DNA of 64,000 nucleotides from Paenibacillus sp. SYP-B4298 (GCF_027627475.1 NZ_CP115484.1:1115501-1179500); one strand, 5' to 3'. Shown: positions 17,763 through 26,745, counted from the stretch's first letter. Notes: a model not told the origin generated them from the sequence alone. Made by a program: numbers and translations.

Positions 17763-20423
17763 ATGGATAAATGGATTTTAATTGATGGGAACAGCATTGT
17801 ATATCGAGCTTTCTTTGCTATGCCGGCGCTATCGAATTCGGCGGGTCTTCATACCAATGCGGTGTACGGCTTCACGACGATGCTGCTGCGCCTGCTGGAG
17901 GAGGAGAAGCCGACCCATATGCTAGTTGCGTTCGATGCAGGGAAGGCTACTTTCCGTCATGAAGGCTATGAGGACTACAAGGGCGGTCGCGAAAAGACGC
18001 CGCCAGAGCTTTCCGAACAATTTCCGCTCATTAAGGAGCTGCTGGAGGCGTTCGGCATCGCCCAATTCGAGCTGGATGGCTATGAGGCCGACGATATCAT
18101 CGGTACGCTGACGAGGCTGGCGGATGAGTCAGGAACGAAGGCGCTGGTCGTGAGCGGTGACAAGGATATGCTGCAGCTCGTGTCGGATCATGTCACGGTG
18201 GCGTTAACCCGCAAGGGGGTTAGCGAGGTTGAGCATTATACGCCGCAGACGGTAGAGGAGAAATACAATCTGACGCCTGCGCAGATCATTGATCTGAAGG
18301 GACTGATGGGCGATGCCTCAGACAATATCCCGGGTATCCCTGGCGTGGGCGAGAAGACGGCACTCAAGCTGCTGCATGAGTTCGGCAGTGTGGAGAAGGT
18401 GCTGGAGAGCACAGACAGCCTGAAGGGCAAGATGAAGGAGCGGGTGGAGCAAAATAAGGAGTCGGCGCTGATGAGCAAGCAACTGGCGACGATCTTCCGC
18501 GAGGTGCCGCTCGAGCAGGAGCCGCATGAGATCGCTTATACGGGCTATGAACCGGCGAAGCTGGCGGAGGCGTTCCGCAAGCTGGAATTCAAGTCGCTGC
18601 TAGAGCGGCTCGACTTGCCTGCTGGCGTCAGTGCGTCGGCGGAGGAAGAAGAGGGGAGCCATCCTCCGATTGAGATCGTCATCGTAGATGAGGATGGACT
18701 GGAGGAGCTATGGGCGATGCTTCCAGAGGTGAAGGCGGTTCATGTCGAAGCTGCCGGCGAGAACCCTCACCATGCGGAGCTGCTGGGCATCGCACTGGCA
18801 ACGGAGGACAAGACTTACGCCTTGACCTCAGAGCTGCTTCTCTCTGACAAGGCGCAGCCATTGCGCGACTGGCTGGGGGACGAGGAGGCGCCAAAGCAAG
18901 GCTTCGACATGCATAAGGCAGAGCTGGCGCTAGCCTGGAGCGGTATTGTACTGAGAGGAACAGCGTTCGATGTGCAACTCGCTGCTTATCTGCTGGATCC
19001 GTCCGACTCGGGAATTTCGCTGAATCGGCTAAGCAGCCGCTATAAGCTGCCGCATGTTGCGGCAGACGAGGATGTCTTCGGCAAGGGAGCGAAGTTCAAG
19101 GTGCCGCAGCCTGCTGAGCTGTTGACCCATCTGGCGCGCAAGGCGGATGCGGTGCGTCGACTGGCTCCGCTTCAGGCCAGAGAGCTGGAGGAGAGCGAGA
19201 TGACCAAGCTCTATTATGAGATGGAGCTGCCGCTCTCTCGCATTCTGGCCGGGATGGAGAAGCAGGGCATTGCCGTGCAGAGCGAGACGATCGTCCATCT
19301 AGGCCAGGAGATTGAAGGCAAGATTACCGCAGCGATGCATGAGGTGTATCGTCACGCGGGTATGGAGTTCAATATTGGCTCCACTCGCCAGCTCGGTGAG
19401 GTGCTGTTCGAGAAGCTGGCTCTGCCTGTTGTGAAGAAGACCAAGACAGGCTACTCCACCGATGCGGATGTGCTGGAGCGGCTGGAGCCGTACCATGGCA
19501 TTATCCCTTCCATCCTGCACTACCGGCAGTTGACCAAGCTGCAATCCACGTATGTGGAGGGTCTCCTCAAGGAGGTCCGCAAGGACACCGGCAAGGTGCA
19601 CACGTATTTCCGCCAGACGATTGCAGCTACTGGCCGTCTGAGCAGCCAATTCCCCAATCTGCAGAACATCCCGATCCGGCTGGAGGAAGGTCGCAAAATT
19701 CGTAAAGCCTTCGTGCCCTCCGAGCAGGGCTGGTCGATTCTGGCTGCGGACTACTCGCAGATTGAGCTGCGAGTGCTGGCTCATATCTCGGGAGATGCGG
19801 GGCTCAAGGAAGCCTTCATCCATGATATGGATATTCACACGAAGACGGCGATGGATGTCTTTGGCGTCTCGGCTGATGAGGTGGATGGCAATATGCGCCG
19901 TCAGGCCAAGGCGGTAAACTTCGGCATCGTGTATGGCATCAGTGATTTCGGATTGTCGCAGAACTTGAATATTACCCGGGCGGAAGCAGCTCGCTTCATT
20001 GAGCAATACTTTGCGGCCTTTACCGGCGTTCGCCAATATATGGACGATATTGTGAAGGAAGCAAGGGAGCATGGTTATGTGACGACACTGCTGGAGCGGC
20101 GTCGCTATCTGCCTGAGATCAAGGCATCGAACTTCAATCTGCGCTCCTTCGCCGAGCGGACGGCGATGAATACGCCGATTCAGGGCACAGCGGCGGATAT
20201 TATCAAGCTGGCGATGGTAAGGATGGATGAGCAGCTCAGAGAGCGCAAGCTGCGCAGTCGGATGCTGCTCCAGGTGCATGATGAATTGGTCTTCGAGGTT
20301 CCCCCGGAGGAGCTGGAGCTGATGATAACGCTCGTACCAGAGGTGATGGCAAGAGCCATCTCTTTGGATGTGCCATTGAAGGCGGATGTCAGTTACGGAG
20401 CCAATTGGTATGAGACGAAATAA
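17763..20423 (+). CDS. polA: DNA polymerase I
   Basis: 886-residue family A polymerase for Okazaki fragment processing and repair synthesis. The N-terminal 5'-3' exonuclease (1-290) has the metal-binding blocks DGNSIVYRAF, DAGKATFRHEGYEDYKGGR, EADDIIGT, SGDKDMLQLV and GDASDNIPG. The middle 3'-5' exonuclease-like domain (about 300-470) lacks the catalytic acidic residues, as in other Firmicutes PolA, so proofreading is not expected. Polymerase motifs are A, DYSQIELRVLAH (~663); B, RRQAKAVNFGIVYG (~711); and C, VHDELVFEV (~838). GAGGTG precedes the ATG. mutM follows 36 bp downstream, forming a repair operon with mutM and perhaps coaE. Confidence 0.96.
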   Translation: MDKWILIDGNSIVYRAFFAMPALSNSAGLHTNAVYGFTTMLLRLLEEEKPTHMLVAFDAGKATFRHEGYEDYKGGREKTPPELSEQFPLIKELLEAFGIAQFELDGYEADDIIGTLTRLADESGTKALVVSGDKDMLQLVSDHVTVALTRKGVSEVEHYTPQTVEEKYNLTPAQIIDLKGLMGDASDNIPGIPGVGEKTALKLLHEFGSVEKVLESTDSLKGKMKERVEQNKESALMSKQLATIFREVPLEQEPHEIAYTGYEPAKLAEAFRKLEFKSLLERLDLPAGVSASAEEEEGSHPPIEIVIVDEDGLEELWAMLPEVKAVHVEAAGENPHHAELLGIALATEDKTYALTSELLLSDKAQPLRDWLGDEEAPKQGFDMHKAELALAWSGIVLRGTAFDVQLAAYLLDPSDSGISLNRLSSRYKLPHVAADEDVFGKGAKFKVPQPAELLTHLARKADAVRRLAPLQARELEESEMTKLYYEMELPLSRILAGMEKQGIAVQSETIVHLGQEIEGKITAAMHEVYRHAGMEFNIGSTRQLGEVLFEKLALPVVKKTKTGYSTDADVLERLEPYHGIIPSILHYRQLTKLQSTYVEGLLKEVRKDTGKVHTYFRQTIAATGRLSSQFPNLQNIPIRLEEGRKIRKAFVPSEQGWSILAADYSQIELRVLAHISGDAGLKEAFIHDMDIHTKTAMDVFGVSADEVDGNMRRQAKAVNFGIVYGISDFGLSQNLNITRAEAARFIEQYFAAFTGVRQYMDDIVKEAREHGYVTTLLERRRYLPEIKASNFNLRSFAERTAMNTPIQGTAADIIKLAMVRMDEQLRERKLRSRMLLQVHDELVFEVPPEELELMITLVPEVMARAISLDVPLKADVSYGANWYETK

Positions 20424-20459
20424 CGCGAATCAGGTATAATGGACGAGAGGTGAATAAGC

Positions 20460-21341
20460 ATGCCGGAATTGCCGGAGGTAGAAACCGTCCGACGCACGCT
20501 GATCGAGCTTGTAGCGGGAAAACGGATTGAGCGGGTGACGGTTCATCTGCCCCGTATTATACAGCGTCCGTCTGACTGTGCCGCTTTTGAGCTTATGCTG
20601 GCGGGGCGCACGATTAAGAGTGTTGAGCGGCGAGGGAAGTTTCTGAAGATTATGCTGGATGGGCTGGTGCTCGTCTCGCATCTGCGCATGGAAGGGCGCT
20701 ATGGCGTCTACTCGCAGACGGAGCCGCTGGAGAAGCATACGCATGTGGTGTTTCATTTTGATGATGGAACCGAGCTGCGCTACAAGGATGTACGGCAGTT
20801 TGGCACGATGCATCTGTTCGATCCTGGAGAGGAGCAGGCGCTTCCTCCACTGAGCAAGCTGGGAATTGAGCCGTTGTCGAAGGAGTTCACGCTGCAAGAG
20901 CTCAAGGGGCGGCTGGCCAGACGCTCCACCGCCATCAAGCCGCTGCTGCTTAATCAGGCCTATGTCGTAGGTCTTGGCAATATTTATGTTGATGAGGCGC
21001 TGTTTCTGGCGGGCATCCATCCATTGCGCTCGGCCGAATCGCTGCAGGAGAGCGAATGGGAACGGCTGCATAAGGCCATCGTCGATACACTGGAGAGCGC
21101 AGTGCAGGCTGGCGGTTCTTCGATCAAGTCCTATGTGAATGGACAAGGAGAGATGGGGATGTTCCAGCATGCGCTGGCCGTCTATGGACGACAAGGCGAG
21201 GGCTGCAAGCATTGTGGCCATTCGATCGAAAAATCAGTCGTTGGGGGCAGAGGGACGCATACCTGCTCCCGCTGCCAGCCGCTGAATGACGCGCTTCAGG
21301 CGCGCTCGGGGCGCAAGCTCAAGGATGTCGCGGCAACGTAA
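20460..21341 (+). CDS. mutM: Formamidopyrimidine-DNA glycosylase
   Basis: 293-residue Fpg/MutM that removes oxidised purines such as 8-oxoguanine and cuts the abasic site. The mature N-terminal Pro2 nucleophile and Glu3 are present (MPELPEVETVRR), followed by the lysine block RRGKFLKI. The helix-two-turn-helix motif appears around NQAYVVGLGNIYVDEALF and GGSSIKSYVNG. A C-terminal zinc finger (CKHCGHSIEK...CSRCQ) is intact. GAGAGGTG lies 7 nt before the ATG. The polA-mutM order is common in Bacillales. Confidence 0.95.
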   Translation: MPELPEVETVRRTLIELVAGKRIERVTVHLPRIIQRPSDCAAFELMLAGRTIKSVERRGKFLKIMLDGLVLVSHLRMEGRYGVYSQTEPLEKHTHVVFHFDDGTELRYKDVRQFGTMHLFDPGEEQALPPLSKLGIEPLSKEFTLQELKGRLARRSTAIKPLLLNQAYVVGLGNIYVDEALFLAGIHPLRSAESLQESEWERLHKAIVDTLESAVQAGGSSIKSYVNGQGEMGMFQHALAVYGRQGEGCKHCGHSIEKSVVGGRGTHTCSRCQPLNDALQARSGRKLKDVAAT

Positions 21342-21571
21342 TAACAGCCTGTTCGCTCCATGCAGCGTTGCCCTGCCTTGACGTACCCCCGGTACGCCTG
21401 CGAAAAAGCGCCTTGCCTGGAACGAACATTCGGCCAGATCTGATCCGTTCAGAGTGTTCAGACACGCTCTAATCATCTAGAAACGGAATACCATGCACGG
21501 CGTTATCCTCCTCGCATATGATGTTACAGATATGGGCGCTTCGCTCTTGGGCGCCGGGAGGAGGGAATTCG

Positions 21572-22291
21572 ATGCTGTTGCATGTAGCGGCGCTGGTGCT
21601 GCTGGCGTTTGCAGTCAGTCTGGATGGCTTTGGCGTCGGGGTAACCTATGGGTTAAGGCAGATTCGCATACCATTGCTGTCCATTCTTATTATTGCGTGT
21701 TGCTCGGGAATTATTATTTTGTTATCGATGCTCTTCGGACAATGGATGGGGGAATATATATCGCCTCATCTGGCTGAGGTGGTGGGAGCGCTGATCTTGA
21801 TCGGCATTGGCGTGTTCTCGCTCTTGAACTTCATGCGGAGAAGAAGGCAGGAGCAGGCAGAGGTAGGTCTGCACTCGTTACCAGATCGTCAGGCGCAGCC
21901 AGGCTCGCAGCGTAAGCCAACGCCAGATCAGGGGGCGCTGGCTGCTGGCGCAACCGTGCTGCGGCTGGAGCTTCGCAAGCTTGGGCTGGTGATCGAGATT
22001 TTGCGCTCGCCGCATGCAGCAGACGTAGACCGTTCGGGAATTATCTCGCCCTCAGAGGCGGTGCTGCTGGGCTGTGCCTTATCCTTGGACGCCTTCGGGG
22101 CAGGTCTGGGCGCTGCGCTGCTAGGCTATCCTCCGCTGGCTACGGCATTGCTGATCGCGATTGCGAGCGGGCTGTTTCTGTATTGCGGCATCCGTATCGG
22201 GTTCAGATTCTCATACTCGGATCGGATGAAGGCACTTTCCTTTTTGCCAGGAGTTGTATTAATCATCATGGGATGTTTCAAGCTGTTATAG
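21572..22291 (+). CDS. ytaF: YtaF-type sporulation membrane protein
   Basis: 239-residue membrane protein of the YtaF/MntP superfamily with two repeats of three helices. Each repeat opens with the LDGFGVG / LDAFGAG signature (AVSLDGFGVGVTYG and ALSLDAFGAGLGAALLG). A hydrophilic loop of about 60 residues joins the halves. B. subtilis YtaF is a sporulation-linked membrane protein of unclear transport role. The ATG at 21572 is chosen for GGAGGAGGG upstream. The gene lies between mutM and coaE, as in Bacillus. A 230-bp gap separates it from mutM. Confidence 0.85.
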   Translation: MLLHVAALVLLAFAVSLDGFGVGVTYGLRQIRIPLLSILIIACCSGIIILLSMLFGQWMGEYISPHLAEVVGALILIGIGVFSLLNFMRRRRQEQAEVGLHSLPDRQAQPGSQRKPTPDQGALAAGATVLRLELRKLGLVIEILRSPHAADVDRSGIISPSEAVLLGCALSLDAFGAGLGAALLGYPPLATALLIAIASGLFLYCGIRIGFRFSYSDRMKALSFLPGVVLIIMGCFKLL

Positions 22292-22338
22292 ATGGAAATG
22301 AAGCGATTCGCACTTGTAAAGCAGGATTGAGGTGAAGC

Positions 22339-22938
22339 ATGAAGATCGGATTAACTGGCGGAATCGCCTGTGGCAAAAGCACCGTAGGTGCAATGCTTGT
22401 CCAGCTCGGGGCAGCGCTTGTTGATGCCGACCAGGTCGCCAGGGAAGTGGTTCTCCCTGGCGAGCCTGCGCTGGGCAAGATTGTGGCTGCGTTCGGCAGC
22501 GAGGTGCTGCATGCGGACGGATCGCTGAATCGCGGCGCACTGGGGAATATTGTATTCCAGAATCCGGGCAAGAGGCGCGAGCTGGAGAGTATCGTGCATC
22601 CGGCGATTCGAGAGCGGATGAAGGAGCAGATACAGCAGCATGAGGAGCAATCCCCGGGTATTCCGGTGATTGCTGATGTGCCGTTGCTGTATGAGACCGG
22701 GCAGGACAAGCAGTACGAGCAGGTTATCGTAGTCTATATCCCTAGAGAGCTTCAACTGAAGCGGCTGATGGAGCGCAATCCTGATCTGACGAAGGACCAA
22801 GCGCTAGGGCGAATCGAAGCACAACTGGATATTGAGGAGAAGCGGCGGCGGGCTAGTTGGGTGATCGACAACAGCGGCGACATAGAGGCGACACGGCTCC
22901 AAGTCGAAGCGCTGTGGGGGCGAATCGTTCCATGTTGA
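22339..22938 (+). CDS. coaE: Dephospho-CoA kinase
   Basis: 199-residue kinase for the last step of coenzyme A synthesis, phosphorylating the 3'-OH of dephospho-CoA. The P-loop is GLTGGIACGKST (4-15). The CoA-domain lid region and VIADVPLLYETG, QLKRLMERN and RIEAQLDIEEKRRRASWVIDNSG are all family blocks. GAGGTG precedes the ATG. The stop overlaps the lytic transglycosylase start by 7 nt, so the two are translated together. Confidence 0.95.
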   Translation: MKIGLTGGIACGKSTVGAMLVQLGAALVDADQVAREVVLPGEPALGKIVAAFGSEVLHADGSLNRGALGNIVFQNPGKRRELESIVHPAIRERMKEQIQQHEEQSPGIPVIADVPLLYETGQDKQYEQVIVVYIPRELQLKRLMERNPDLTKDQALGRIEAQLDIEEKRRRASWVIDNSGDIEATRLQVEALWGRIVPC

Positions 22939-23501
22939 GGACGCTGCGCAAGAAGCGCGTGCTGCTGCTGTTATTCATTGGGCTGCTGCTGCTGCTCTTC
23001 CTGAAGTCGGAGTGGCTGGGGCGCTGGATTTATCCGATTGAGTACATAGAAGATATACGAGCCAGTGCAGCCAATTATGATGTTGATCCGTACTTGGTGG
23101 CGGCCATTATTCGTGTGGAGAGCAACTTCCAGACGGGGCGCGAGTCGCATAAGGGAGCGCTCGGCATCATGCAGATTATGCCGGATACGGCGGGCTGGAT
23201 CGCAGACAAGGCCAAGTTCAAACATGTGACCCTGGATGATGTCCGAAATCGGGCAGATGTGAGCATTCAGATGGGAACATGGTATATCCAGTCATTGGAG
23301 AAGCAATTCAATCACCGCAGGCCGCTGGTCATCGCGGCTTACAACGCTGGTCCGGGCAATGTCAGCCGCTGGTTGAATGAGCAGATATGGGACGGAGAGT
23401 TGGATAGCCTTCAAGATATACCGTTTGGCGAGACACGGCGTTATGTTCAGAAGGTGATGTACTATTATGATAAATACAAGGATTTATATTCTAATTTCTA
23501 G
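22932..23501 (+). CDS. Membrane-anchored lytic transglycosylase (SLT domain)
   Basis: 189-residue protein with an N-terminal membrane anchor (about 8-25) and a Slt-type lytic transglycosylase domain. The catalytic Glu is in IIRVESNF, and the family blocks GALGIMQIMPDTA, ADVSIQMGTWYI and AAYNAGPGNVSRWL follow. It cuts peptidoglycan glycan strands outside the membrane. Its start lies inside coaE (overlap 7 nt) behind GGGGGCG. Orthologues follow coaE in other Bacillales, so it is a cell-wall housekeeping gene and not part of the phage cluster. Confidence 0.9.
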   Translation: MLRTLRKKRVLLLLFIGLLLLLFLKSEWLGRWIYPIEYIEDIRASAANYDVDPYLVAAIIRVESNFQTGRESHKGALGIMQIMPDTAGWIADKAKFKHVTLDDVRNRADVSIQMGTWYIQSLEKQFNHRRPLVIAAYNAGPGNVSRWLNEQIWDGELDSLQDIPFGETRRYVQKVMYYYDKYKDLYSNF

Positions 23502-23527
23502 CGTCAGCCTTCGGGCTGGCGTTTTTT
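23502..23527 (+). terminator. Intrinsic terminator after the coaE/transglycosylase operon
   Basis: CGTCAGCC (23502-23509) and GGCTGGCG (23514-23521) form an 8-bp stem with one T-G pair and a TTCG tetraloop, followed by TTTTTT. It begins directly at the stop codon. Confidence 0.92.
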
Positions 23528-23807
23528 GGAATCGGGTAGCTTGTCCAGTCCGGCATCTATCTCTTGTCTGTTGAAAGTTCGATTGAGGAGAACGAAATCA
23601 ACGAAATCTCGCATAACTTGTGCATGGCGAAATGGCGATGAGGCTCAGCGTCAGCTTGGTGAAGTCCACTACACGGTTGGGCGGATTGTCAATGTCGCTA
23701 TCGCATGAATTTGGAGAGTGAGGGGGATATTATCGCGGGATTGGTTAATATTGCTTTGATATGCTCAGGTTGTTGATTTATAATAAATATATACTCAGGC
23801 TAATATG
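23528..23807. other. Gene-free stretch between convergent units
   Basis: No credible gene is seen here. Short open frames lack ribosome binding sites. The right half is AT-rich and holds two copies of a CTCAGG-containing sequence around a TTTATAATAAATATATA run. Confidence 0.5.
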
Positions 23808-23857
23808 GAAAGCCCCCGACCGCCGCATGCTTCAGATGCGAACGGCCAGGAGCCTTC
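23808..23857 (-). terminator. Hairpin after the SASP gene
   Basis: On the minus strand the sequence just past the SASP stop folds into a 15-bp stem with several G-U pairs (arms 23843-23857 and 23808-23822) and an inner CGCAT/ATGCG stem. Only a short T-run follows. It probably ends the SASP transcript. Confidence 0.6.
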
Positions 23858-23871
23858 AGGATAGGATCGTA

Positions 23872-24087
23872 TTATTTGTACTGACCGGCAAGAGATTGCT
23901 CGGCGATTTGTACAAGCTTACGAGTGATGTAGCCTCCCAGAGAACCGGCATCACGGGTAGCCATGTTGCCGTAGTAACCGTCTTGTGGGATAGCGATACC
24001 CAGTTCTTGTGCAACCTCGTATTTCATTTGGTCGAGGGCTGCAGTCGCTTGTGGTACAACCAGTTGGTTGCTGCTGCGTTGGCTCAT
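23872..24087 (-). CDS. Alpha/beta-type small acid-soluble spore protein
   Basis: 71-residue SASP that coats spore DNA and protects it from UV and heat. The family pattern is complete: ALDQMKYEVAQELGI with the germination protease site, then GGYITRKLVQIAEQSL. Gln-rich N-terminus and small size are typical. AAGGAGGTG lies 7 nt before the ATG and a consensus sigma-G promoter lies 31 bp upstream. It is strong evidence that the host forms endospores. Confidence 0.96.
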   Translation of the reverse strand: MSQRSSNQLVVPQATAALDQMKYEVAQELGIAIPQDGYYGNMATRDAGSLGGYITRKLVQIAEQSLAGQYK

Positions 24088-24117
24088 TGTTGTTCACCTC
24101 CTTGCGGTTGGTAACAG

Positions 24118-24147
24118 TATTATGTGTCGCAAATTCAGACTTCATAC
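24118..24147 (-). promoter_or_regulatory. Sigma-G promoter of the SASP gene
   Basis: On the minus strand, GTATG (24143-24147) and CATAATA (24118-24124) are 18 bp apart. Both match the sigma-G consensus gHATR-N18-CATWHTA fully. This predicts forespore expression. Confidence 0.85.
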
Positions 24148-24222
24148 AACAATATGTCCATTATTGGCTTGGTAAAAGATAACAGGCTTCCAGCCATCAA
24201 TAAGTGAAAGGAGGGGACCGTT

Positions 24223-24696
24223 ATGAAATGTCCCTACTGTGATTACAGCGGCACGAAGGTGCTGGACTCCCGGCCTGCCAATGAAAACAAGTCGATCCGC
24301 CGTCGTCGTGAATGCGAGCGGTGCAATCGGCGTTTTACAACGTTCGAGATGATTGAGGAGACGCCGCTCATCGTGATTAAGAAGGATGGCAGCCGTGAGG
24401 AGTTTAGTCGGGATAAAATTTTGCGCGGGTTGATTCGGGCCTGTGAGAAGCGTCCGGTATCCGTCGAGAAGCTGGAGGTCATCGTCTCCGAGGTGGAGAA
24501 GGAGCTGCGCACCACTGCGCAGGCGGAGGTCGAGAGCTTCGCGATCGGCGAGCTGGTCATGGAGCAGTTGTATCCGATTGATGAGGTGGCGTATGTGCGC
24601 TTCGCTTCTGTCTACAGGCAGTTCAAGGATATTAACATGTTCATGAAGGAACTGAATAATCTGTTGTCCAAGCATCCGCTCTCAGGCAGTGAATAG
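24223..24696 (+). CDS. nrdR: Transcriptional repressor NrdR
   Basis: 157-residue regulator of ribonucleotide reductase genes. A zinc ribbon at the N-terminus (CPYC at 3-6 and CERC at 31-34) binds DNA and an ATP-cone domain (about 49-139) senses dATP/ATP. The blocks [17 protein letters not shown] and [15 protein letters not shown] are diagnostic. AAAGGAGGGG precedes the ATG. A terminator follows 37 bp after the stop, so it is transcriptionally separate from the tail cluster. Confidence 0.96.
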   Translation: MKCPYCDYSGTKVLDSRPANENKSIRRRRECERCNRRFTTFEMIEETPLIVIKKDGSREEFSRDKILRGLIRACEKRPVSVEKLEVIVSEVEKELRTTAQAEVESFAIGELVMEQLYPIDEVAYVRFASVYRQFKDINMFMKELNNLLSKHPLSGSE

Positions 24697-24732
24697 CAAG
24701 AGAGAGTAGAGGTTGGAGAGCATGGACGAAGG

Positions 24733-24772
24733 GTCCCTGGTTTGCCGTATTGGCAGGCTGGGGATTTTTTTT
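24733..24772 (+). terminator. Intrinsic terminator after nrdR
   Basis: A stem built from TCCC...TTTGCC and GGCA...GGGGA around GTATT is followed by eight T. It separates nrdR from the SOS-type promoter that starts 12 bp later. Confidence 0.8.
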
Positions 24773-24783
24773 GTAGAAAATGC

Positions 24784-24812
24784 TGGACAATACGAACGAT
24801 TGTTCTTATAAT
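24784..24812 (+). promoter_or_regulatory. Sigma-A promoter with LexA box in its spacer
   Basis: TGGACA (24784-24789) and TATAAT (24807-24812) are exactly 17 bp apart. The spacer contains CGAACGATTGTTCT (24793-24806), which has the CGAAC-N4-GTTC core of the Gram-positive LexA (DinR) box. A repressor bound here would block RNA polymerase. The promoter faces the tail-protein cluster, so it predicts induction by DNA damage. The last box base differs from consensus. Confidence 0.75.
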
Positions 24813-24820
24813 GAGTGTAT

Positions 24821-24864
24821 GTTCCTTTTTGGAACTATAAATATAATCGTTCTATAACGGAACG
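24821..24864 (+). repeat. Two inverted repeats in the tail-cluster leader
   Basis: GTTCCTTTTTGGAAC (24821-24835) is a perfect inverted repeat, and CGTTC/GAACG arms lie at 24848-24852 and 24860-24864. Both fall in the predicted untranslated leader. They may be operators for another repressor or RNA hairpins; the polarity (GTTC...GAAC) is opposite to a LexA box. Confidence 0.45.
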
Positions 24865-24906
24865 GAGGCGCTGAACAGCAGTGCCTGGAAGGGAAGGGGA
24901 AAAACA

Positions 24907-26745
24907 ATGAAACAAGAGAACACAGACATGCAACTGGATAGCAGGTATACGAACCGCTTCGTTATCCGGCCTGAGGAATGGGGGATTCATACGGATGGAA
25001 CGCATGCCGAGGAAACAACCGCTGGCTTGAATACAGCGATCCTCAGTGCCAAGGCGCAAGGGTATACCGAGATCGTCATCCCGGCTGGGGACTATCTGAT
25101 CGACGGGGTGTCGAAGACGCACCGGGAACCGCAAAAGGAGGCAGGCGTGCAACTGCCGTCAGACATTCGACTCATTATGGACCCAAACGCGCGATTGAAG
25201 GTAGAGGCTAACGGTTTCCTCGGCTACTCCTGTCTGTATCTCAAAAGTGCGCAAAACGTCACGATTGAGGGCGGACAGTTGATCGGGGAACGATATGAAC
25301 ATAATTACGACGGGGATGATCGGAAGACAACACATGAATATGGCTTTGGCATCTACAGCCACGGAAGCCACAACATCGTCATCGACAATGTTCGCATCAA
25401 GGACTTCACAGGCGACGGCATCTTCGTTGCTTCGACGGGGCTTCTGAACACGAGCGATCCGTATACGCCATCCTCGAAGGTGACGATTCGCAATTGCACA
25501 CTGGATGGCAATGGTCGCAACAATATTTCGATTACTGCTTGCGATGGGGCATTGGTGGAGAATAATCTCATTATCAACGCGGGCATTAACGGCGGCTATG
25601 AGCCCAAGTATGGACTGGACATTGAAAACTATGGCGAGGGCGAGGTTGATTTTGAGGAAGCGTGCACAGTCATCGTCCGCAACAACGTGTTCCGTGACAA
25701 TGTACAGGGCGCTATCAATAACTACAACGGGTATCAGGTCATTATCGAGGGCAATCATTGCGATCATACGATCAGTACAGGCTATTGCGCTAATGCTGTT
25801 ATTGCGAACAACGTGTTCTACAGAGAGGACAATGAGAAGGTAGCGATCATGGGCATCGGCGTCTCCAGCGGCTACATGGGCAATTCCGTTACGATAACCG
25901 GCAATGTAATCGAGGGCTTCAGGAGCGGTATTCAGGTACAAGGCAAGGATATGACTGTCTCTGCCAATACGGTGACGAATACGACGGAGGCGGCGATTCA
26001 TGCGCTGCATTCGGACAATGTATTGATTAGCGGTAATAGTGTGCAGCGCTGCAGCGGTGTACCCTACCGGGTGACGGAATCGTCAAAAGTGACCTTATCC
26101 GGTAACAAGGCAAGCGAAAGCACCGGTTTCGGAGTCGAGCTGTTGAATGCTCCGTCAAGAGGCGAAGTGGAGAGCGGGCAACAACGCTTCAATACGACCC
26201 CCTGCATCATCTCCGGGAACCATCTCGAACGGTGCAACGGTGGCGTGAGGCTGAATGAATCCCATGCGGTCATTCGGGACAATGTGATTGATCTGCGCGG
26301 TAATGAAGCCATTGCTGCCAATTACGGCATCTCGTTTGGGCCCAAGGATCATGCCGTGATCTCCGGCAATCACATCATCGGCTCGCGCAATCTGGCGATC
26401 TATGGTCAGAAGGGAGTCGGCAAGAAGGTCGCCGTGCTGAACAACCACATTGATGATTGTCTATCACTGACGGCCATCAGTCTTCACCAGGGAGTACGAC
26501 CGGAGATTGCGGGCAACCACATCACATTTGCGGAGGGCAAAAAGGGTTTCTACGGCATTTATGTGAAGGGTGCGGAGCAGGCGCTGGTTGCGCATAACCG
26601 TGTGTTCAATGGCTCCGGCGAGCCGGTTGCGCATGCCATTCATACCGCCGAATCAACAGCCTCGAGGGTGCTGGGCAATGCTGTAGGGGGACAATTGAAC
26701 TTGAATACGAACACGGATACTGTGGAGGGCAATGTGACGGTATAG
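24907..26745 (+). CDS. Right-handed beta-helix (pectate-lyase-fold) protein, tailspike candidate
   Basis: 612-residue protein with no signal peptide or membrane segment. The start (RPEEWGIHTDGTHAEETTAGLNTAI, then IVIPAGDYLIDG) is the pectate-lyase-3 opening seen in many phage tailspikes. The rest is a long series of ~22-residue helix turns with NNxI and GNxI ladders (for example VEGNVTV, ISGNHIIGS). It could bind or cut a cell-surface glycan. It is the first gene after the LexA-type promoter, with no terminator before the next tail gene 131 bp on, so a tail appendage role is inferred. A free-standing cytoplasmic or non-classically exported carbohydrate epimerase/lyase is the alternative. Confidence 0.7.
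   Translation: MKQENTDMQLDSRYTNRFVIRPEEWGIHTDGTHAEETTAGLNTAILSAKAQGYTEIVIPAGDYLIDGVSKTHREPQKEAGVQLPSDIRLIMDPNARLKVEANGFLGYSCLYLKSAQNVTIEGGQLIGERYEHNYDGDDRKTTHEYGFGIYSHGSHNIVIDNVRIKDFTGDGIFVASTGLLNTSDPYTPSSKVTIRNCTLDGNGRNNISITACDGALVENNLIINAGINGGYEPKYGLDIENYGEGEVDFEEACTVIVRNNVFRDNVQGAINNYNGYQVIIEGNHCDHTISTGYCANAVIANNVFYREDNEKVAIMGIGVSSGYMGNSVTITGNVIEGFRSGIQVQGKDMTVSANTVTNTTEAAIHALHSDNVLISGNSVQRCSGVPYRVTESSKVTLSGNKASESTGFGVELLNAPSRGEVESGQQRFNTTPCIISGNHLERCNGGVRLNESHAVIRDNVIDLRGNEAIAANYGISFGPKDHAVISGNHIIGSRNLAIYGQKGVGKKVAVLNNHIDDCLSLTAISLHQGVRPEIAGNHITFAEGKKGFYGIYVKGAEQALVAHNRVFNGSGEPVAHAIHTAESTASRVLGNAVGGQLNLNTNTDTVEGNVTV

Noticed and set aside
17450-17770. Cys/Arg-rich frames on both strands over the 11-bp array
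   Set aside because: Pure translation of the tandem repeat.
21342-21571. Repetitive palindromic element between mutM and ytaF
   Set aside because: Weak inverted matches (GTAC-CCCCG-GTAC and TGTTCG/CGAACA) are present, but not enough to define an element.
22932-23501. Lytic transglycosylase as the lysis or tail-tip enzyme of the tail cluster
   Set aside because: It overlaps coaE, has its own terminator and is separated by SASP and nrdR genes; it is a housekeeping cell-wall enzyme.
23526-23708. 60-codon frame after the transglycosylase terminator
   Set aside because: No ribosome binding site and no recognisable protein features.
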